Below, piece after piece: positions 1 to 5,477 of a stretch of 5,477 nucleotides of DNA. Source of the stretch: Clostridiales bacterium (GTDB taxonomy: Bacteria > Bacillota > Clostridia > Oscillospirales > Oscillospiraceae). The notes beneath the pieces were generated by a model that searched no databases, was not told the origin of the DNA, and was given only the letters and a program-made list of their open reading frames with translations. The position numbers and the translations under genes are program-made. Position 1 is the stretch's first letter. Each line of letters starts with the position of its first letter. The stretch covers positions 1-5,477 of the forward strand of contig JAHZEE010000119.1 of assembly GCA_019421975.1 (NCBI GenBank), given 5' to 3'.

Positions 1-1943
1 GGACGCTGTGTGGCAATCACCAGGTGCATGCCGGAGGCGCGGCCCATCTGTGCCACGCGGCAGATGGATTCCTCCACCTCCTTTGCCGCAACCAGCATGA
101 GATCCGCCAGCTCGTCGATGACCACCACCAGCTGCGGCATTGGGGTCACATCCGGCAAGGATTCTGCCTGGCGGTTATAGGACTCCAGATCCCGCACGCC
201 CGCGTCCGCCATCATCCGGTAGCGGCGCATCATCTCCGTCACCGCCCACTGCAGCGCGCCCGCGGCCTTTTTAGGGTCTGTCACCACGGGAATGAGCAGA
301 TGTGGGATCCCATTATAGACGCCCAGCTCCACCATCTTGGGGTCCACCATGATGAGCTTGACCTCCTCCGGCTTTGCCTTGTAGAGCAGCGAGGTGATCA
401 GGGTGTTCATACACACCGATTTGCCGGAGCCGGTGGTACCTGCAATGAGCAAATGCGGCAGTTTGGCGATATTTCCCACAATCGCGTTGCCGCCAATGTC
501 CTTTCCGAGGGCAAAGGCGACCTTGGACTTGTGATTTTTAAAGGCCGGCGAGTCGATCACCTCGCGGGCATAGACCGTGCTGACCAGTTTGTTCGGCACT
601 TCGATTCCCACCACGGAAATCTGATCCGGGATGGCGGAGATCCGAACGCCCGAAGCGCCAAGGGACAGCGCAATATCGTCGGCCAGATTGGTAATCTTAC
701 TGAGCTTGACGCCCTGGTCCAGCTTCAGCTCATACCGGGTCACCGAGGGACCGCGGGTGACATTCTGAATTTCCGCGTCAATGTTGAAGCTCTGCAGCGT
801 GTTGGCCAGCCGCTGCTGGTTGTCCCGCATCTCCACATAGCCGTCCACGGAGGAGCCGGCAGCCTGGTCAAGCAGCGTGATGGGCGGATAGTCATAGGCC
901 TCCGCAGGCGCCGTCTGACTCTCAATATCCCGCGCGATCTCCTCGGCCGCCGCCTGCGCCTCCTCCGGCTTCACCTGCTCCTGCTTTTCCTCCACAGGGG
1001 AGGTCAGCTCCATCCGCTCGACGCAGATCTCCGGCTCCAGCGGCTCGGGTGCCGGCGGCTCCGCAACCGGGGACGGCTGCGGCAGGTCATCCGCTGCCTG
1101 CGCCGCTGCAGCAGCCGCTTCCATGGCCGCTGCCGCCTCCTTGCGCCGCTGCCGCATCAGCTCATCCGGTGACTTCACCGCGCGCTTCGGCGCCGGCGGC
1201 TCCGCCTTGGCCGGCGCATCGTCGTCGAGCGGGATGTCGTAGGCAAAGTGCCGGCTCCGGTTGACCCGCTCAATGTGCTTCTGCGCCACATGGTTTACAA
1301 GCGCCGTGGCCGGATCCACCGGCTCCTGCTCTGCCTCCTCCTCGTCCTCCGGCTCTGGACGCGGGCGGTTTTTGATGGCCCGGATCAGGCTTGCAACCGT
1401 CATATTAAAGGCCATGATGAGCAGCAGCAGCGACAGGACAATCAGCACAAAGACCGCCAAAAAGCGGCCCAGAATGGTCTGAAGCAGCTGCCCGACAAAA
1501 CCGGATATCAGGCCGCCGGAGGTTCCCTCCACCCCCGTCAGGTACAGCTCCTTTACAATGGACCAGCTCCAGCTCGTCGCTGCACCTGGCAAAAACAGAT
1601 GGATCACAGCGCCGATGCTGACGGGCAGCAGCATGGTGCTTGCAACCCGCATCCGTACCGCCTGTCCGCGGTGGAAAAACAGTGTCACCGCCGAGAGCAA
1701 CAGGCAAAACGGCACCAGATAAAACCCGTATCCGATCAGGCCGCACACCAGGCCGCGGATCCAGCGCAGCAGCAGCGCGTCGCTTCCAAACATCGCAATC
1801 ACGACGATCACACAGAGCGCCAGTGCCGCCAGTGCCCCGACCTCCCGTGTCACTGGACTGTAGGTCTGCTGCGCACGCTTCCCGCCGGCGGACCTGGTCC
1901 TTCCCCCTGTTGTCCGCCGGGCTGTTCTCTTCTTTCCCGCCAT
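1..1943 (-). CDS. ftsK: DNA translocase FtsK/SpoIIIE (3' end cut by window edge)
   Basis: Membrane-anchored, septum-located ATPase that pumps double-stranded DNA during division or into the forespore. The window holds 647 codons; family members are near 800 aa, so the end of the motor and the DNA-reading gamma winged-helix domain lie outside. Visible order: basic N-terminus (1-33); hydrophobic membrane segments around 35-53, 64-90, 100-121 and 160-182; an acidic Ala/Pro/Glu-rich linker (about 187-352) including an EDEEEAEQE patch; then the alpha domain and RecA-like motor. The Walker A motif GTTGSGKS is at 502-509 and the Walker B motif VVVIDE ends with D610-E611. The frame is open to the left edge, where it reads VIATQR. 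The ATG at 1943 has a GAAGGTG SD at 1954-1960, 10 nt upstream. The gene starts 36 nt after uppP stops, so co-transcription is likely. Whether it is the sporulation (SpoIIIE) or general (FtsK) paralogue cannot be decided without the C-terminus and the rest of the genome. Family call very secure. Confidence 0.97.
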   Translation of the reverse strand, partial: MAGKKRTARRTTGGRTRSAGGKRAQQTYSPVTREVGALAALALCVIVVIAMFGSDALLLRWIRGLVCGLIGYGFYLVPFCLLLSAVTLFFHRGQAVRMRVASTMLLPVSIGAVIHLFLPGAATSWSWSIVKELYLTGVEGTSGGLISGFVGQLLQTILGRFLAVFVLIVLSLLLLIMAFNMTVASLIRAIKNRPRPEPEDEEEAEQEPVDPATALVNHVAQKHIERVNRSRHFAYDIPLDDDAPAKAEPPAPKRAVKSPDELMRQRRKEAAAAMEAAAAAAQAADDLPQPSPVAEPPAPEPLEPEICVERMELTSPVEEKQEQVKPEEAQAAAEEIARDIESQTAPAEAYDYPPITLLDQAAGSSVDGYVEMRDNQQRLANTLQSFNIDAEIQNVTRGPSVTRYELKLDQGVKLSKITNLADDIALSLGASGVRISAIPDQISVVGIEVPNKLVSTVYAREVIDSPAFKNHKSKVAFALGKDIGGNAIVGNIAKLPHLLIAGTTGSGKSVCMNTLITSLLYKAKPEEVKLIMVDPKMVELGVYNGIPHLLIPVVTDPKKAAGALQWAVTEMMRRYRMMADAGVRDLESYNRQAESLPDVTPMPQLVVVIDELADLMLVAAKEVEESICRVAQMGRASGMHLVIATQR

Positions 1944-1979
1944 GAGATATGTTCACCTTCGTTCTTTTGTATCCGTCAT

Positions 1980-2813
1980 TTACACAATCAGTGAGAGCGC
2001 CAGCGTCACAAGGCCCGCACCCCAGCAGTAGTACGAGAACCAGCCAAAGGACCCCTTCTTCGCTATGTAGCGCAGCAGCCGGATGGACAGATAGCCGGAG
2101 ACCGCCGCCACCGCAACGCCCACCAGGTACATGGGCAGCAAACTCCAGTCCATCTCAGACTGAAACGCATCGGCCAGGCTCAAAATGTTGGCGCCCAGCA
2201 CGGCCGGAATGGAGAGCAGGAACGAAAAACGCACCGCAAACTCGCGGTCGAATTTCCGCGCCATCCCCGTTGCGATTGTGGTACCGGAGCGGGAGATGCC
2301 CGGTACCACCGCCAACGCCTGTCCCACACCTACGATCAGGGCATCGAGCATGGTGGCGCTGCGCTCGGTCTTGGTGCCGCGCCGCATCCGGTCGCTGAAA
2401 AACAGCAGGGCGCCGGTCACAAGCAGCGCAAAGCCCACAAAGAAGGTGTTGGAATAGAGCGACTCCACACGGTCTTTGACCGGAAGGATCAGAAACAGCG
2501 GAAGGGTTGCCACAATCAGCATCACAATCATCCGTCTGGCCGGGTAATCCGGATGCTCCCCCGCCGGCAGGCGGCGCAGGTGCACCATGGTGAAAAACTC
2601 CCTGACCAGGCCGACAATGTCGCCCCAATAGGCTGCAAACACCGCAATCAGCGTGCCCAGGTGCAGCAGGACATCAAAGAGCATATAGTCGTGCTCCACA
2701 TCTGACATTCCAAAGAAATTCTGGAAGATCGCCAGATGGCCTGAACTCGAAATCGGCAAAAATTCCGCAATACCCTGAATCAGTCCCATCAGGATGGCGG
2801 TCAAATAGCTCAT
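1980..2813 (-). CDS. uppP: Undecaprenyl-diphosphate phosphatase UppP/BacA
   Basis: Integral membrane enzyme that dephosphorylates undecaprenyl diphosphate to the monophosphate, recycling the lipid carrier for peptidoglycan and wall polymers; extra copies or expression give bacitracin resistance in other bacteria. The protein is 277 aa, normal for the family. The first signature, QGIAEFLPISSSGHL, begins at residue 13 and gives the (E/Q)xxxE pair Q13/E17 plus H26. The second, PGISRSG at 171-177, supplies the catalytic arginine R175. Multiple hydrophobic helices cover the rest, ending in a hydrophobic C-terminus (LALSLIV). The ATG at 2813 is preceded by GGAGG with 7 nt spacing, a strong start. 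It lies 91 nt after tepA and 36 nt before ftsK on the same strand. No signature residue is missing. It could be one of several uppP copies in the genome, which a single window cannot tell. Confidence 0.97.
   Translation of the reverse strand: MSYLTAILMGLIQGIAEFLPISSSGHLAIFQNFFGMSDVEHDYMLFDVLLHLGTLIAVFAAYWGDIVGLVREFFTMVHLRRLPAGEHPDYPARRMIVMLIVATLPLFLILPVKDRVESLYSNTFFVGFALLVTGALLFFSDRMRRGTKTERSATMLDALIVGVGQALAVVPGISRSGTTIATGMARKFDREFAVRFSFLLSIPAVLGANILSLADAFQSEMDWSLLPMYLVGVAVAAVSGYLSIRLLRYIAKKGSFGWFSYYCWGAGLVTLALSLIV
2278..2309. repeat. Perfect 10-bp inverted repeat inside uppP
   Basis: GTGGTACCGG at 2278-2287 and CCGGTACCAC at 2300-2309 are exact reverse complements separated by 12 nt. They encode the two sides of the catalytic PGISRSG loop (Val-Val-Pro-Gly and Ser-Gly-Thr-Thr). 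The symmetry may be a by-product of codon choice around a conserved motif, but the mRNA could form a stable local stem here. No function is claimed. Confidence 0.6.
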
Positions 2814-2852
2814 AGTCGTTCCTCCGCTGTTAAAATTTTCACTCAGACTTTT

Positions 2853-2881
2853 ATATTAGCATAATCCAATGCAAATTTCCA
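2853..2881 (-). promoter_or_regulatory. Weak candidate extended -10 promoter for uppP-ftsK
   Basis: Reading the minus strand in the AT-rich tepA-uppP gap, TGGAAA (2876-2881) is followed after 17 nt by TAATAT (2853-2858), with a TGC extended -10 element directly before it. Each hexamer matches the SigA consensus at only 4 of 6 positions. The uppP SD (GGAGG) lies about 30 nt downstream. The local drop in GC against the surrounding genes supports a regulatory role, but read-through from tepA is equally possible because I see no terminator after tepA. Confidence 0.3.
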
Positions 2882-2904
2882 GCGGCAAGAAGAGTTTACA
2901 TAAA

Positions 2905-3606
2905 TTATTCTGCCTTCTTTTTGCGCCGCCGGTTTCCAATCATCCGGTGCAGGCACTCCAGCGCGTCCCCCATCCCGCCAATCCGGTCGATGAGGCCGCA
3001 CTCCACCGCCTGGCGGCCATAGATCACAGTCCCCACATCTGTGGCAATTTCATCCGTCGCCATCATATACTGCAAAAATTGCTCGCTTGTAATGCCGGAG
3101 TGGCTCACGACAAACTCCACAATCCGCTCCTGGATCCGGCTGAAATACTGGTAGGTCTGCGGCGCACCCACGACCACGCCCGTCATACGGACCGGATGGA
3201 TGGTCATGCCCGCCGACGGGACAATGAAGCTCTTCTTGGCTGAGACAGCCAGCGGCACGCCGATGGAGTGTCCGCCGCCCAGCACCAGGGAGACGGTCGG
3301 CTTGCGCATACCGGCAATCAGCTCGGCAATCCCCAGCCCCGCTTCAATGTCGCCGCCCACGGTGTTGACCAGCAGCAGCAGGCCGTCGATTTCGTCGGAC
3401 TCCTCCACGGAGGCCAGCAGCGGCATCACATGCTCATACCGGGTCGTCTTGACGCTGGGCGGCAGCACCTGGTGGCCCTCAATCTGCCCGATAATGGTCA
3501 GTGTGTGGATGGTTCCATAGTGGCTGGTCGTCACTGTGGATCCAATCTCTACCAGCTGCTGGCGCTCCTCCTCCATCCGCTCCGCTTCATAGTTTTCATT
3601 TGACAA
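2905..3606 (-). CDS. tepA: TepA-type ClpP-fold serine protease (translocation-enhancing protein family)
   Basis: Cytoplasmic ClpP/crotonase-fold protease of the TepA (YmfB) group. In Bacillus subtilis this protein has been linked to presecretory protein handling and later to degradation of spore SASP proteins; the substrate here is unknown. It is 233 aa, close to the Bacillus protein. Visible family blocks are LTIIGQIEGH (about 36-45), NTVGGDIEAGL (81-91), the nucleophile motif GGGHSIGVP with S114, TIHPVRMTG with H137, and an ATDVGT block whose D190 fits the third triad residue. The C-terminus is very basic (RRRKKK). The TTG start at 3606 is chosen because a GGGAGG SD (3615-3620) sits 8 nt upstream; the first in-frame ATG is Met11 and has no comparable site. 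In B. subtilis tepA lies just upstream of spoIIIE; here uppP is between them. An inverted repeat abuts the SD. Confidence 0.94.
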   Translation of the reverse strand: MSNENYEAERMEEERQQLVEIGSTVTTSHYGTIHTLTIIGQIEGHQVLPPSVKTTRYEHVMPLLASVEESDEIDGLLLLVNTVGGDIEAGLGIAELIAGMRKPTVSLVLGGGHSIGVPLAVSAKKSFIVPSAGMTIHPVRMTGVVVGAPQTYQYFSRIQERIVEFVVSHSGITSEQFLQYMMATDEIATDVGTVIYGRQAVECGLIDRIGGMGDALECLHRMIGNRRRKKKAE

Positions 3607-3614
3607 TTGTATGC

Positions 3615-3645
3615 CCTCCCAATCTGAATTCCAGATTAGTATGGG
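3615..3645 (-). promoter_or_regulatory. SD of tepA with adjoining hairpin
   Basis: On the minus strand AATCTG and CAGATT (3632-3637 and 3621-3626) form a perfect 6-bp stem around a 5-nt GAATT loop. The GGG that follows (3618-3620) is the first half of the SD GGGAGG (3615-3620). It could pair with CCC at 3643-3645 if five bases (3638-3642) bulge out. The structure may partly mask the ribosome site, or the DNA palindrome may be an operator. The SD itself is well supported and fixes the TTG start; the regulatory role is inference. Confidence 0.5.
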
Positions 3646-3669
3646 CAGATTTCCATGTTTTCTTTCATC

Positions 3670-4155
3670 TCACAGGACGGGCCAGCCGTCAGCATCCAGC
3701 TTGATGACAAGATACGGCTGATCGTCAATCATTTGAAGATGAAAAAAGCAAAAGAGCGACACCATGGAAAACGGCGCCTCAGGGCGGTATGGCACCGCGA
3801 CCTCCTGCAGATCCTGCACCCTGCGCGTAAGCGCATGTTCCACCGGGAAGCCCTGGATGGTCCCGCTCCAGGGCGCCCACTCCGACGCGTCGCCATCGCC
3901 GCGCGCCTCACAGCGCACCACCTGCTCCGGGGCGAAGCGGGATGCCGGGATCAGCCGGCTCGCGCGCAGCTTCCCCCGCTGCGGCACCATGACCCCCAGC
4001 GGCTCCTCCCCGTCCCGGGTGCGCACATAGGCCCGCATCAGCCTGGCGTCCCGGGCCTCTGTCACCGCCTCCACCTTCCAATAGAGCCCCTGCCTGGTGA
4101 CCGTCACTTCACCGGCCTGGGACCCATCGACAAAACAAGCAAACCTCTGCTCCAT
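3670..4155 (-). CDS. Conserved-looking hypothetical protein, 161 aa, function unknown
   Basis: Not recognised as a named family. The frame could begin at the ATG at 4173, but that codon has no SD and lies inside a hairpin. The ATG at 4155 has a perfect GGGAGG eight nt upstream, so the protein probably starts MEQRFACFVDG. No signal peptide or transmembrane helix is evident, so it is probably cytoplasmic. Residues 11-60 alternate polar and hydrophobic residues like a beta-rich domain: GLYWKVEA at 23-30 and EEPLGVMVP at 51-59. The charged middle section leads to a C-terminal section with a hydrophobic run (FSMVSLFCFFHL, about 129-140) and a YLVIKLDADGWPVL end. The GLYW and PLGVxVP pattern resembles uncharacterised proteins I associate with Oscillospiraceae genomes; this is recall, not a search. 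It ends 63 nt before tepA with no terminator between, so the two may be co-transcribed. Confidence 0.75.
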   Translation of the reverse strand: MEQRFACFVDGSQAGEVTVTRQGLYWKVEAVTEARDARLMRAYVRTRDGEEPLGVMVPQRGKLRASRLIPASRFAPEQVVRCEARGDGDASEWAPWSGTIQGFPVEHALTRRVQDLQEVAVPYRPEAPFSMVSLFCFFHLQMIDDQPYLVIKLDADGWPVL

Positions 4156-4158
4156 AAA

Positions 4159-4193
4159 ATCAGCCTCCCGCATATTGTATGCGGGAGGCTGAT
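4159..4193 (-). terminator. Perfect 16-bp hairpin: probable terminator that also encloses the next SD
   Basis: Bases 4159-4174 and 4178-4193 are exact reverse complements with a 3-nt loop (4175-4177). On the minus strand the stem starts 11 nt after the stop codon of the 168-aa gene, is GC-rich in its core (CCTCCCGC), and is followed by a short U run (TTTT, counting the last stem base). That fits an intrinsic terminator for the upstream gene, though the U run is short. On the plus strand no U run follows, so it is not bidirectional. Its 3' arm contains the GGGAGG used by the downstream gene, so it may instead, or also, control translation or read-through. Confidence 0.7.
4164..4169 (-). promoter_or_regulatory. 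SD (GGGAGG) that fixes the start of the 161-aa gene
   Basis: GGGAGG on the minus strand lies 8 nt before the ATG at 4155-4153 and matches the anti-SD well. It is buried in the 3' arm of the 16-bp hairpin, whose 5' arm carries the complementary CCTCCC (4183-4188 read on the minus strand). This favours Met at 4155 over the longer reading from 4173. Confidence 0.75.
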
Positions 4194-4204
4194 GGATTCA
4201 GTAT

Positions 4205-4711
4205 TCATTTCATCAAAATCTTGGTCTCCGCACCGGCCTGCGGGGTGCAGTCGCCGGACGCCACATAGGAGTGGTTGGCTGTCAGCGCCGCGCCGGTGGC
4301 CAGGGCCGTGCCGGCCGTCGCGCCCGTGAGGCCCGCCCCCGCCATGGTCGCAGCGCCGCTCAAAAACAGCATCTGCGTACCGGCCGGAAGCGTCAGGCTC
4401 TCGCCGGCCGCCAGGGTCTGCGTCTCGTAGGCGGACTCTGCCGTCTGGCGGTCCGGCACCGTGTCTGAAAGATTTGATGTAAATGATTGAATGCGCTTAT
4501 CCAAACTGCGTTCCAGCGTCTCGACCTGGCTCTCAGCTGCGCTCTCAGCCTCAGACAGGAGCGTCTTTTTATAGGGCCCCTCCAGGTAACTGCGCGTCAC
4601 CAGGGGGTCGCTGTCCGTCCCCGCTGTCGCAGCGATCACTGCCACTGAGGCAAGCATCACCACCACCATGGCGGCGGTCAAAATTCGTAACAGGGTCTTT
4701 CGGCTTGGCAT
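4205..4711 (-). CDS. Small secreted or membrane-anchored protein of unknown function, 168 aa
   Basis: The N-terminus has a basic start (MPSRK) and a hydrophobic stretch (about 7-30), a signal peptide or anchor ending near an AATAGT sequence, so the rest is probably outside the membrane. Next come the segment DSDPLVTRSYLE (33-44), a Glu/Ser-rich stretch likely to form a helix or coiled coil (about 53-78), and a Gly/Ala/Thr-rich C-terminal section (99-168) with short beta-like repeats, including ATAGTALATGAAL and NHSYV. From memory, an SDPLVT-SY segment after a signal anchor, followed by such a Gly/Thr-rich domain, recurs in uncharacterised clostridial envelope proteins; I know no proven function. 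The ATG at 4711 is preceded by AAGGAG with 8 nt spacing. The gene has its own strong promoter and a hairpin directly after its stop, so it probably makes a monocistronic transcript. Adjacent genes give no clear hint to its role. Confidence 0.8.
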   Translation of the reverse strand: MPSRKTLLRILTAAMVVVMLASVAVIAATAGTDSDPLVTRSYLEGPYKKTLLSEAESAAESQVETLERSLDKRIQSFTSNLSDTVPDRQTAESAYETQTLAAGESLTLPAGTQMLFLSGAATMAGAGLTGATAGTALATGAALTANHSYVASGDCTPQAGAETKILMK

Positions 4712-4740
4712 ACAGTCCGCTCCTTTGTACCGTTTTTCTA

Positions 4741-4769
4741 ATTATACCTGATCTTCAGCGGTCATGCAA
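4741..4769 (-). promoter_or_regulatory. SigA-type promoter of the 168-aa secreted protein
   Basis: On the minus strand TTGCAT (4764-4769) is followed by a 17-nt spacer and a perfect TATAAT (4741-4746). The -35 box lies within the last codons of mazF and the -10 box lies just past its stop. The expected transcription start is near 4734, followed by the AAGGAG SD at 4720-4725. This is the best promoter in the window; spacing and -10 are consensus, and -35 matches 4 of 6 positions. Confidence 0.8.
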
Positions 4770-5114
4770 GCCAAAACTCACCGCGATTGCCGAGTCGACC
4801 TGATTCATCATCGTCTCATCCAGCCGCCCCATATGCTCTCGCAGGCGCCGTTTGTCAATGGTTCGAATCTGTTCCAGCAAAACAATGGAGTCCTTGCTGA
4901 GTCCCACGCTGGAACCTTTCAAATTGATGTGGGTCGGAAGCTGGGCTTTTCCGGTCTGGCTCGTGATTGCAGCTGCAATGACAGTCGGCGAATGCTTGTT
5001 GCCGACATCATTCTGCACAATCAAAACCGGTCTCGTCCCACCCTGCTCGCTTCCCACGACGGGACTTAGATCAGCGTAGTAAATATCGCCGCGTTTCACA
5101 TTGGTATCCATCAT
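4755..5114 (-). CDS. mazF: MazF/EndoA-type mRNA interferase toxin
   Basis: Sequence-specific endoribonuclease of the MazF/PemK family, very similar to B. subtilis NdoA (EndoA), which cleaves mRNA at UACAU and is held in check by the antitoxin EndoAI. Conserved blocks are VKRGDIYYADLSPVVGSEQG, GGTRPVLIVQND (carrying the catalytic Arg equivalent to R25 of NdoA), AAITSQ (Thr equivalent to T48), LPTHI, and DSIVLLEQIRTIDKRRL near the C-terminus. All key positions are intact. A longer reading from a TTG at 5150 is possible, but only the ATGATG at 5114-5109 has an SD-like GGAG 6-9 nt upstream, and it gives 118-119 aa, the normal size. alr is upstream, as in Bacillus, but no antitoxin gene lies between them. 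The end of the gene carries the promoter of the next one. The family call is secure; whether it works as part of a toxin-antitoxin pair is open. Confidence 0.95.
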   Translation of the reverse strand: MMDTNVKRGDIYYADLSPVVGSEQGGTRPVLIVQNDVGNKHSPTVIAAAITSQTGKAQLPTHINLKGSSVGLSKDSIVLLEQIRTIDKRRLREHMGRLDETMMNQVDSAIAVSFGLHDR

Positions 5115-5186
5115 GTCACACTCCGGGGAATTGTAGATTGCCGTTTCCAATTTCGGAACCGACTTGCCTTATTCTCCCACGCAGCG

Positions 5187-5202
5187 CCGGTATTTATACC
5201 GG
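5187..5202. promoter_or_regulatory. Perfect 7+7 palindrome in the alr-mazF gap
   Basis: CCGGTAT (5187-5193) and ATACCGG (5196-5202) are exact inverted repeats around two bases. Read on the minus strand the centre includes TATAAA, close to a -10 box, but I find no good -35 at the right distance. It lies about 70 nt before the mazF start and about 50 nt past the alr stop. A dimeric repressor operator overlapping a weak mazF promoter is one reading. A terminator is less likely because no U run follows. The rest of the 5115-5251 gap holds only the GGAG SD-like site of mazF and a small TGCCC/GGGCA stem (about 5232-5245) just after alr. Confidence 0.4.
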
Positions 5203-5251
5203 AGGAAGGCTCCAAATCATTCTATGCAGCCCATGCCCCTTTGGGCAAGCC

Positions 5252-5477
5252 TTACACAATATATCGCAATAAATCCACCTGCTTCCTCTCTTTGAAATAC
5301 AGCCGCGGCACCCGCTTGTTGATGCCGCAGAGGATCTCATAGGGGATGGTTTCCGCCAAATTGGCCAGTGCATCACAGCTGTTGACAGCGCCTCCATTTT
5401 CGCCGATGATGGTCACGGTGTCGCCCACCTTTGCCTCCGGAATCTCGGTGACATCGATCATACACAGATCCATACAG
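5252..5477 (-). CDS. alr: Alanine racemase, C-terminal end (5' part outside window)
   Basis: PLP-dependent cytoplasmic enzyme interconverting L- and D-alanine and supplying D-Ala for peptidoglycan. Only the last 74 codons are present. They read through the C-terminal beta domain: CMDLCMIDVTEI (the family's conserved CMDxxMxD segment), VGDTVTIIG, the LAxxxxTIPYEILCGI block, and the terminal RVPRLYF motif. An in-frame ATG at 5473 is internal, not the start. The PLP lysine and the catalytic tyrosine lie upstream outside the window, so activity cannot be judged. An 11-residue tail after the RVPRLYF motif (KERKQVDLLRYIV) is slightly longer than in many homologues. mazF follows after 137 nt. The paralogous racemase domain of VanT-type proteins is an alternative, but the neighbourhood favours housekeeping alr. 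Confidence 0.93.
   Translation of the reverse strand, partial: CMDLCMIDVTEIPEAKVGDTVTIIGENGGAVNSCDALANLAETIPYEILCGINKRVPRLYFKERKQVDLLRYIV

Noticed and set aside
1090..1150. Alanine-codon-rich stretch in ftsK, considered as a tandem repeat or assembly artefact
   Set aside because: It encodes part of the naturally low-complexity linker of FtsK proteins; units are irregular and the frame is kept.
24..1172. Long plus-strand open frame (382 aa) rich in His, Arg and Leu
   Set aside because: It lies antisense to ftsK, whose minus-strand frame encodes an unmistakable translocase with Walker A and B motifs. Skewed composition and lack of domains mark it as a by-product of GC-rich codon use.
1405..1956. 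Minus-strand 183-aa frame starting with GTG at 1956 near the ftsK start
   Set aside because: It is a shifted frame over the ftsK N-terminus. The correct frame (start 1943) gives membrane helices and continues without a break into the motor domain; no frameshift is needed.
1248..1994. Plus-strand open frame of 248 aa
   Set aside because: Antisense to the ftsK membrane and linker region; low-complexity Gln/His/Arg-rich product with no recognisable motif and no convincing start.
4156..4173. Upstream ATG at 4173 as the start of the 161-aa protein
   Set aside because: No SD precedes it and it lies inside the hairpin; the ATG at 4155 has a consensus SD at ideal spacing.
5115..5150. N-terminal extension of MazF from a TTG at 5150
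   Set aside because: The extra 12 residues are absent from the NdoA family and no SD precedes the TTG; the ATGATG downstream has a GGAG site.
5111..5215. 34-codon minus-strand frame in the alr-mazF gap whose stop overlaps the mazF start (ATGA), considered as a remnant antitoxin or leader peptide
   Set aside because: It needs a TTG start without an SD, and the product (LEPSSGINTG...) shows no resemblance to EndoAI, MazE or another RHH protein.
1..5477. Search for CRISPR repeats, tRNA/rRNA genes, insertion sequences, phage genes or attachment sites
   Set aside because: No regularly spaced direct repeats, tRNA cloverleaf signatures, transposase or integrase motifs, or terminal inverted repeats were seen; nearly all bases are accounted for by seven housekeeping-style genes.

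Overview
The window (about 58% GC by eye) carries seven genes, all on the minus strand and tightly packed, so transcription runs from high to low coordinates. The gene set points to a Gram-positive, spore-forming-type Firmicute: alanine racemase followed by an EndoA/NdoA-type MazF, and a TepA-type ClpP-fold protease upstream of a SpoIIIE/FtsK translocase. The high GC and Ala/Pro/Glu-rich coding style fit a clostridial gut lineage such as Oscillospiraceae/Ruminococcaceae. That placement is inference from gene order and composition, not from a marker gene.

Layout in the direction of transcription: (1) 5477-5252, the C-terminal end of alanine racemase (alr), running off the right edge. (2) 5114-4755, a MazF-family endoribonuclease. 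The 137-nt alr-mazF gap has no room for the usual EndoAI-type antitoxin and holds a perfect 7+7 palindrome. (3) 4711-4205, a small secreted or membrane-anchored protein of unknown function, with a clear SigA-type promoter whose -35 box lies in the last codons of mazF. (4) A perfect 16-bp hairpin at 4159-4193, which looks like a terminator but also contains the Shine-Dalgarno (SD) sequence of the next gene. (5) 4155-3670, an unrecognised 161-aa cytoplasmic protein. (6) 3606-2905, tepA, with a TTG start and a hairpin abutting its SD. (7) 2813-1980, uppP, undecaprenyl-diphosphate phosphatase. (8) 1943-1, ftsK/spoIIIE, missing its 3' end at the left edge.

The recognisable genes are mostly cell-envelope and chromosome-partition housekeeping. 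Alr supplies D-alanine for peptidoglycan, UppP recycles the undecaprenyl carrier for peptidoglycan and other wall polymers, and FtsK/SpoIIIE pumps DNA through the division or sporulation septum. TepA is a ClpP-fold protease linked to secretion or spore processes in Bacillus. tepA close upstream of spoIIIE, and alr upstream of ndoA, are both known Bacillus arrangements; uppP between tepA and ftsK is the local difference. Nothing indicates a mobile element, phage, CRISPR array or RNA gene. I see no clearly novel system. The best leads are the SD-sequestering hairpin between the two hypothetical genes, the similar smaller arrangement before tepA, and the MazF without a visible neighbouring antitoxin.
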